Source: Rugalucina vietnamica
Taxonomy: Eukaryota > Mollusca > Bivalvia > Lucinida > Lucinidae
NCBI GenBank assembly: GCA_964017185.1
Contig: OZ024870.1
Coordinates: forward strand, 55,740,312 to 55,804,311
Length of the DNA: 64,000 nucleotides
Direction of reading: 5' to 3'
Part shown: positions 57,680 to 64,000 of the stretch, one piece after another
Position numbering within the stretch: position 1 is the first letter of the stretch
Layout: the number at the start of each line of letters is the position of its first letter
Translations under genes and position numbers: made by a program
Notes under the pieces: generated by a model
Told to the model about the DNA's origin: nothing
Database searches by the model: none
The model's input: the letters and a program-made list of their open reading frames with translations, nothing else

Positions 57680-57694
57680 GTAAGTAGTTGATAT

Positions 57695-57786
57695 TCCGTC
57701 AGGAAAACGTGTCCTTGAAATGAATACCCCCTTATACCCCGCTTTTTTATAGTAAAACTGGGGTTTGCAGGGGTATACCTATTTTT
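57695..57786. mobile_element. MITE family C fragment
   Basis: AAACTGGGGTTTGCAGGGG and GTATACCTATTTTT, cut off where the pearl-like element starts. Confidence 0.5.
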
Positions 57787-58990
57787 AGCTCACCTGAGCC
57801 GTTAGGTTCACAAGGTGAGCTTATAGGATGGCCATGATCCGGCGTTCGTCCGTCCGTCCACAATTTCAAAGATCTTCTTCTCTGAAACCGCTTGGCCAAC
57901 CAAAGCCAAATTTATATGAAGCATCTATAGGAAGGGGGAACCAATGTGTATATAAGAAATCCAGGTCACATGACCAAGATGGCCACCATGCCCATATATG
58001 GTAAAAACCCTTCAAAAATCTTCTTCTCCAGAACCGGTGGACTGATTTCAACGAAACTTGGCATGAAGCATCGATGGCTCAAGCATTACAATGTTTATAT
58101 AAATCATGACCCTGTGATGACCTTGACCTTTTTTACGCCAAGGTCATTATAGGTCGCCATGCATTTGAATGGGGAAAACTTTTAAAATGTCATTTAAAGT
58201 CATTTGAAGTGAAAGTCTTGCAGGAAATGGGCAGTAGGACTGAATATTAATGATTCTGAAAAAAATTGGACCCCAGGGGCTCATATGCCCCCACCCCGGG
58301 GCAATATGCAATATACATGTATATTAACATAATATTCAAACATCATCGATGAAGCATCGATGGCTCAAGTACTACAATGTATGTATAAATCATGACCCTG
58401 TGATGACCTTGACCTTTTTTACAGCAAGGTCAACATAGGTCGCCAATGCATTTGAATAGGGAAAACTTTTAAAATGTAATTTAAAGTGAAAGTCTTGCAG
58501 GAAATGGGCAGTAGGACTGAATATTAATGATTTTGACAAAAATTGGACCCCAGGGGCTCATCTGCCCCCACCCCGGGGCAATATACATGTATATTACCAT
58601 AATATTCAAACATCTTCTCCTCTGAATCCGTTTGGCTAATCAAACCCAAATTTTATGTGAAGCATCTATGGAATGGGGGAATTAATGTATATATATAAAT
58701 TATCTAGTTCACATGACCAAGATGGCTGCCATGCCCATATATGGTAAAAACCCTTCAAAAATCTTCTTCTCAGAATCTCGTGGATCGATTTCAAAGAAAC
58801 TTGGCATGAAGCACCAATGGCTGAAGTACTACAATGTATATATAAATCATGACCCTGTGGTGACCTTGACCTATTTTACGACAAGGTCAACATAGGTCGC
58901 CAATGCATTGGAATGGGGAAAACTTTTAAAAAGTCATTTGAGGTGAAAATCTTGCAGGAAATGGGTAGTAGGACTAAATATTAATGATTC
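57787..58990 (+). mobile_element. Pearl-like element, 3' truncated
   Basis: AGCTCACCTGAGCCGTTAGG, short CGTCCGTCCGTCC, about two and a half units, closest to the element at 19719 (shared ATGGCCACCATGCCCATATA-type text). No GGACCATTGGTCC end. Confidence 0.7.
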
Positions 58991-59047
58991 AATATAATCA
59001 TTATTTTTGCCCCCCTCCTCCCAAAACACAAAAAAATAAACAAAATA

Positions 59048-59236
59048 CACCTGTACCTCTTTATAACACGGATTGTTACAACACGGTATTGGATATAACA
59101 CTGGTCAATGTTGGACCCCAATTATATTATATTTGCTATATATCTGTACATTTAACTCTCGTTATAACACGGATTGGATAGCAAACGCGGAAATGGGCCT
59201 GGACCCCAGCAATAGTGTTATAAAGAGGTTGAGGTG
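59048..59236. mobile_element. pogo/Tigger-like MITE
   Basis: CACCTGTACCTCTTTATAAC and GTTATAAAGAGGTTGAGGTG are inverted ends flanked by TA (59046-59047, 59237-59238). Confidence 0.7.
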
Positions 59237-59239
59237 TAC

Positions 59240-60050
59240 AACACAACCTGTGGGCCCATTTGCTAGGTGGCTTTAACTAGTACTCACAAATGAGGAGAAT
59301 CTGCATCCTCTCTACCCTCGCCTTTTCACTACATAAGTCTGAGTGTTAGAGGGCGTTCACTACACAGAAATGTTTTCGCAATGTAATGCAATACTTTGTT
59401 ACAAAGAAGTTTTTTCGAATGTACAGCCATACCTACACTTTGTGGTGTACTGAGGAAATACTAGCATTATACCAGCACTACTGCAATTCATAATAGATTT
59501 CAAAGTCCATTATTCATCAACAATGTTTATTGCAGTTCCACCTTTATATGATTAAGTCTATGACTGTCTATGACCAATTCTTCAGAATTGAAGTAAAAAG
59601 CATCTTTTACCAGAGTAAAATTAGTTAATGGTTATAAACATTTCCATTTAACAGAGAGCCCCTGACAACAATTTGACAATATTGAAAAGCTACACAAAAC
59701 TATATAGCTGAATAATTCTGGCCATGTTGCTTTATGGACATATAAATAGACCTACTTATAAATCAATGTCTTGTTTGTATTACCATGTCAATATTGTAAG
59801 CTGTGTCTACATGCCATACAAGATATTATTTCTATTTAGAGCCTTCTGCATTTAATTTTCTTAAACTGCCTCCACATTGCCTATCAAGGTTTATTTCCAT
59901 AAAATCTTTTTTGGGCAGTCATCATGTCACCTGCAGAATGTGCTTATATATATAGTTTCACAAAAGACTTGTGTGTGCTAATGCTATTGAAGCATATGCT
60001 CTAAACAGAACTAGCATGGTGCATTCAAGCATCCGTTCTTACCACTATGA
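59240..60050 (+). other. Intron or intergenic, nothing recognised
   Basis: AT-rich, apparently unique, no splice-bounded open stretch. Confidence 0.4.
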
Positions 60051-60056
60051 TGATCA

Positions 60057-60335
60057 CACAAGGAAAACACGTCCATGCAATATAAACCACCTTGAACCCC
60101 ACTCCTATATAACAAAACTGGGGTATGGAGGGGTATACCTATCCCTCCTATTTCCGTCCCAAAACATACATTGTGGGTACCTGCTAGAACCGCCTCGGCG
60201 AGGCAGATCTAACTTGTACCCGCAATCCATGTTCCGATCAAATAAACAAGAGAAATATCAATTTTTTTCCAGTGAAAATTTTCGTTTTTACAACCAAAGA
60301 ACCTTTTGTATATTGCATGGGCTAGCCTTCATAAT
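60057..60335. mobile_element. MITE family C
   Basis: GAAAACACGTCCATGCAATATA start, TAGAACCGCCTCGGCGAGG palindrome, end TATTGCATGGGCTAGCC. Confidence 0.65.
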
Positions 60336-60688
60336 GGATTAACATTTTTCTTTCACTACCACCAAAAGTAGATGAATAGGAGAAAGTCTGCATCTACTGT
60401 CAATAGGTATTGGAAAGGCACAGTACTAATTTCCCCCATACCGATAACATGTGATGACGTAGCAGGGCTGAAACGGTGTTGCTATAAATAGAAACGGCTC
60501 ATGGGATAGGTAAATCGCACCTCAGTAGCGCCATCTGTATCGCACAGCAGGCATAAAATTGGTGATAATTGATCCTGTTGTTAGATTAATTAATGTTGTG
60601 TCCAGGCCGTTATCATAAATCCTAAACGTAGCATAGAAATGCACTGCAATTTAATTCGTTTTGAGAAAAATGAAGGTATTGTTAAAAC

Positions 60689-60855
60689 CAGTGGCGGATT
60701 TAGAGGGGGTTCAAGGGGTTCGCTCGAACCCACCTCTGGAGCCAAATTATTTCGTTTTCATGGGGAATTTAAAGAAATTTTGAGTGAAATTAGGCTGACG
60801 AACCCCCCTTTTCTACATTTGAACCCCCTTTTAAAAAATCCTGGATCCGCCCCTG
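60689..60855. mobile_element. hAT-like MITE with 8-bp target duplication
   Basis: CAGTGGCGGATTTAG and CTGGATCCGCCCCTG are inverted ends, flanked by GTTAAAAC on both sides (60681-60688, 60856-60863). The 8-bp duplication is the hAT hallmark. Confidence 0.8.
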
Positions 60856-60863
60856 GTTAAAAC

Positions 60864-61712
60864 AAGTGTGGCTTGGCTAGACATCTAAACGTCCACCGCC
60901 AAGAGTAAGCAATCCTCTCTCATTTTCTTGTGCATTCAGTTTCAGTCTCTTTTCCCGTTTTATCTATCTGGGCTGTTGTTGCGCTTCCTATTGACTTGAT
61001 CTGTTTCTCAGAGAAAAAAAACAACATTGCACCGTGGTAAATATGAAAACACGCAAGCAAATCGCACATTTCACCTCCCGCCATGCATTTGTATATTGTG
61101 TAATTTGCATTTCCTTTGAAAATCCCACAATGCAAATGAAAGTTGAACAGAAAAGCGGAGATTGTTTCTTGCTTCTTTTACATTGCAAGCATACATTTCA
61201 CCAAAAGTAGTCACAATCTCACTAAAACTGTTTTAATTAATAACAGTACATTGTTCTTCTAACACTTGACATATGCCCCGAAGACACATTTCCTTGCGTT
61301 GTGGCCTATATCATGATGTCGGCTAATTTGGCGCACCTTTGGACTTAAGATAAATTGTAGAATGTTGAGATGGACAAAGTTAAATGTGCTGGCTGAGTTA
61401 GAATTGTTTAAATTATTTCAAGAGAAATTACAAATTCGTAATCCAAAATGTGATATTGTACATCATAATGTGTTTCATCACTCATGCCTGCAAGATAATG
61501 ATTTAGGTTTCCGTCTTACTGTAGAGAGGCTGTCTATGAGTTAGCTTGGCAGAGGCGCCGAATTTGCCTACATAGGTATATGTTAATATCTCTAACTGGT
61601 GTCATTTATTAAAGATGATTGTACAGATACATATATACTCCAACTTAACGAATATGTTAAAAAGAATAGCAATTATATAGATGGGAACTTCAAGGTTTTT
61701 TGGGATTTTTCT

Positions 61713-61750
<38 letters not shown>

Positions 61751-63400
61751 TTTTTTTTTGCTCTTTTTTAAATAGCCTGAACAACTTATACCATCAGAAT
61801 TCTCCCTTTCATTCTTCATGAAACATCATCATGTTTATATTTGTACTTGTCTTTTTTGTTTGTTCAACATGTGAGGCTCGGGGAAAGGGTGGTCAGTGGA
61901 TTGTTTGTTCTATATTAATGCTGCTTTTGGGTCGGTGGGCGGAATGTTGTGAGTTTGGTTGGCCTTTAATATTGGTAAACTCCTATAGTAAGGATGTCAG
62001 TAACTCAGTAGCATGTAAGCTAAAATTATACCCAATTTCATTTGACCGCGCCGTTTCAGTGTTTACGTCATTTGAATTGATTGTGTAAACCATGTTATCG
62101 GTGTACTATAGCTGGCGATCAATATGTGTATCCACAGTGTCGAATGTCACTCCGCACTATTTGACCATGTAAAGTTTTACTACATAACACTCAATGTAGA
62201 TTGAATGAAATCGTGCGATCAGTCCGGAGTCACACGTTTTGTGAAAAGTGCCTTTCCGAAATCTGTTACTGTGCATTTGCAAAATTGGTGTTCTTACCTC
62301 GTATCACATGATGCCGTGTACCAAATAACTTGTAAACTTGAAATAAAATGTTTTCCAACAAGAGGTGATCTATGAAATAATCGCTGAGTGAGCTCGAGCA
62401 ATCGTTGGCCCCACCTAATTGGTACATAATTGTATTTAAATAAAGTTTGTTAGTTTTATGAAGCAATTTCAATTCGATAGTCAAACGAAGAAAACTGCTT
62501 CATCAAAGTACATGGACGTATATGAATGAAATTCCCTGAACGAGATTGCCTCATTCAAAAAGGGTGACTTCGACGGCTTTCTGACGAAGCATACTGCTTT
62601 TTGTGGGTCCATAAAACATACACCATATATATAGACACTCTTTGCACACTGGCGAAACGGATCGTCAACTTGCAATCGAAAACGTTTCAAATGTTCCTAT
62701 GTAAACGTCACTGAAACCGACATTATTTGATCGGTCGTGTGTCTAAATTCACTTCAATCGTAAGAGCTACGGACTTATATTCTTGTTCTTCTCATAATTC
62801 AAGCGAAGAATATGCACTGAATAGTGGCTATATATTTGCCTGCAGGTGGTTGGCTCAATTATAGTAGCACAAACCACTCTCAATATAACATGAAAGGTTT
62901 AGATGTGCCATAACTGCCAGATTATGATCGTACATGGCACAACCAATGAAAACGCACATCAAAACACTATCCTTTGGAAATGGACGATGTGGTTGGTTAT
63001 TTTCAAAACCTTGAACTTTGCATGATATTCTGTAGCATAAAATCGTACTGTGCATGAATTCATCACATTTTGTCAGAGCTAGAAAGCTTGCGAAAACAAC
63101 TACGCATCTTTTTTTTTTTCTTTCTTTTTTCTTTTTTTTATAGTTTGGTACTTTTGAATTTTGATTTGTGTTTGAACTTTATCTAAGATTTTTATGACAT
63201 TTTATACTATGGTTGTACATGTAATTAAGGTGATCGCGGTTGTTAAGTACACGTAACTTGTCAATTGTTGATATGCATCGATCAAAATAAAGTTGAAGAG
63301 GGCCAGCCGAATAGTGTTTGTATATAATCCACGCGAGTCAATTTAGCCAATTCAGCGGAAACAAATAATTGTATTGCTTTAATCCAGGTGCAAAGTACAC
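60864..63400 (+). other. 2.5 kb without a supported gene
   Basis: Mostly unique sequence with a poly(T) tract at about 61710-61749. Open stretches at 61362-61544 and 61831-62088 (the latter with a hydrophobic start, MFIFVLVFFVCS) lack splice or homology support and are not called. Confidence 0.4.
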
Positions 63401-63741
63401 ATGAGCCGCCTCGTGGGAAAACCAACAATGTGGCTTCCGAACAGGTCTGACACTAACCGGTGCAAAGTACACATGAGCCTCCTCGTTAGCCTGGGTCCAG
63501 TCGTCAATATAATTATTTTTCCAACGTGAGAAAACCAATATTGTGGCTTCCGAACAGGTCTGACACTAACCGGGCTGTACAGTCACAGATGCATGTTCTA
63601 AGCTTGAAATTTCGGATTTAAGAAGAAGAGGAAGTGTACTGTCCGTGAAGCGAAATCAAAGGCGCTGATCAGTTTCATGGTTACCGCGAAGCTGATCTTT
63701 GTTTTCGCATATGCGGATTGTTTTCTCACGAGTCGGCTCAC
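63401..63741 (+). mobile_element. MITE family A with duplicated left end
   Basis: The left end occurs at 63401 and again near 63473 with the same upstream GGTGCAAAGTACACATGAGCC, so part of the flank was copied. The main body is at 63527-63741. Confidence 0.65.
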
Positions 63742-64000
63742 ATCTTATTACAGTATCGTTTATCAAATGACATTTGGAGAAAACATTGTCATGTTTATTT
63801 TATTGAAAATATCCCGCAAAATGCGACCATAAGAGTCCCTTGTCTAAAAATCGCAGTTCGATATCTGACATTTGTATAAAATAAAATAAACGAATAAACA
63901 ATGACCAGGAATAAACACGAACATCTCTTCCTGAAACCAATATGTGTATATTTTTTCAGACATCGGGCTCTAGTAGAAATTTAAGTTTACGCATTATAGG

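Noticed and set aside
55193..57030. Paired 106-108-codon frames on the - strand
   Set aside because: Both are translations of the duplicated hairpin arrays.
54939..57393. LTR retrotransposon with two long direct repeats
   Set aside because: No TG...CA ends, no 5-bp duplication, and only 0.6 kb of non-coding DNA between the copies.
61831..62088. Small secreted protein gene (hydrophobic start)
   Set aside because: No Kozak, splice, repeat or homology evidence; likely a chance frame in AT-rich DNA.
63960..63984. Possible last exon after TTTTTTCAG reading HRALVEI then stop
   Set aside because: The phase fits a8, but it has no C4 and no resemblance beyond the first residue to other b exons.

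Overview
The window is eukaryotic genomic DNA, AT-rich and dominated by introns and transposable elements. It is most likely from a bivalve mollusc. The main clue is a set of 'pearl-like' repeats: a 5' hairpin, a GTCCGTCC-type microsatellite, a tandem array and a fixed 3' end. The other clues are the dense MITEs, the tRNA-derived SINEs and GT-AG introns of 0.4-9 kb. The taxonomic call is an inference; no host gene was recognised by name.

One host gene runs on the + strand across almost the whole window. I can assemble 23 coding exons from 7038 to 57679, about 1,100 codons, with every reading phase consistent. The first five exons (7038-11090) each encode one six-cysteine EB/EGF-like module. 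They are followed by a repeating six-cysteine module that I do not recognise. Each copy is built from two exons: an 'a' exon (phase 1 in, phase 2 out, three Cys) and a 'b' exon (phase 2 in, phase 1 out, three Cys). Five copies (11642-29315) precede a DOMON domain split over three exons (32205-32374, 40958-41025, 42256-42518). Two and a half more copies follow (45176-57679). The 5' end with the signal peptide and the 3' end are not confidently inside the window. The product looks like a secreted or extracellular, disulfide-rich protein with a possible heme- or sugar-binding DOMON domain.

The intron inside the DOMON domain (32375-40957) holds a nearly intact tyrosine-recombinase retrotransposon of Ngaro/DIRS type on the - strand (33179-40300). 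It carries a Gag-like ORF with a CCCH finger and a zinc knuckle, RT-RNase H, a tyrosine recombinase broken by one frameshift, and an SGNH hydrolase. Its 400-bp and 235-bp split direct repeats appear identical, so it is young. It sits inside an older element with about 370-bp inverted arms (32572-32940 and 40530-40894).

The remaining introns are packed with repeats. Family A MITEs (GAGCCGCC ends, about 20 copies), B (TTATAACC ends), C (ACCCACAATC palindrome) and D (TTAA ends) occur throughout, with pogo-, hAT- and Harbinger-like MITEs, a solo LTR with a 5-bp target duplication, and tRNA-derived SINEs. Many repeats begin within 50 bp of a splice site. A duplicated segment at 54939-57393 contains a series of short hairpins with a constant loop and covarying stems. 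Several decayed duplicates of host exons lie in the introns. From 58.9 to 64 kb no host exon can be supported.
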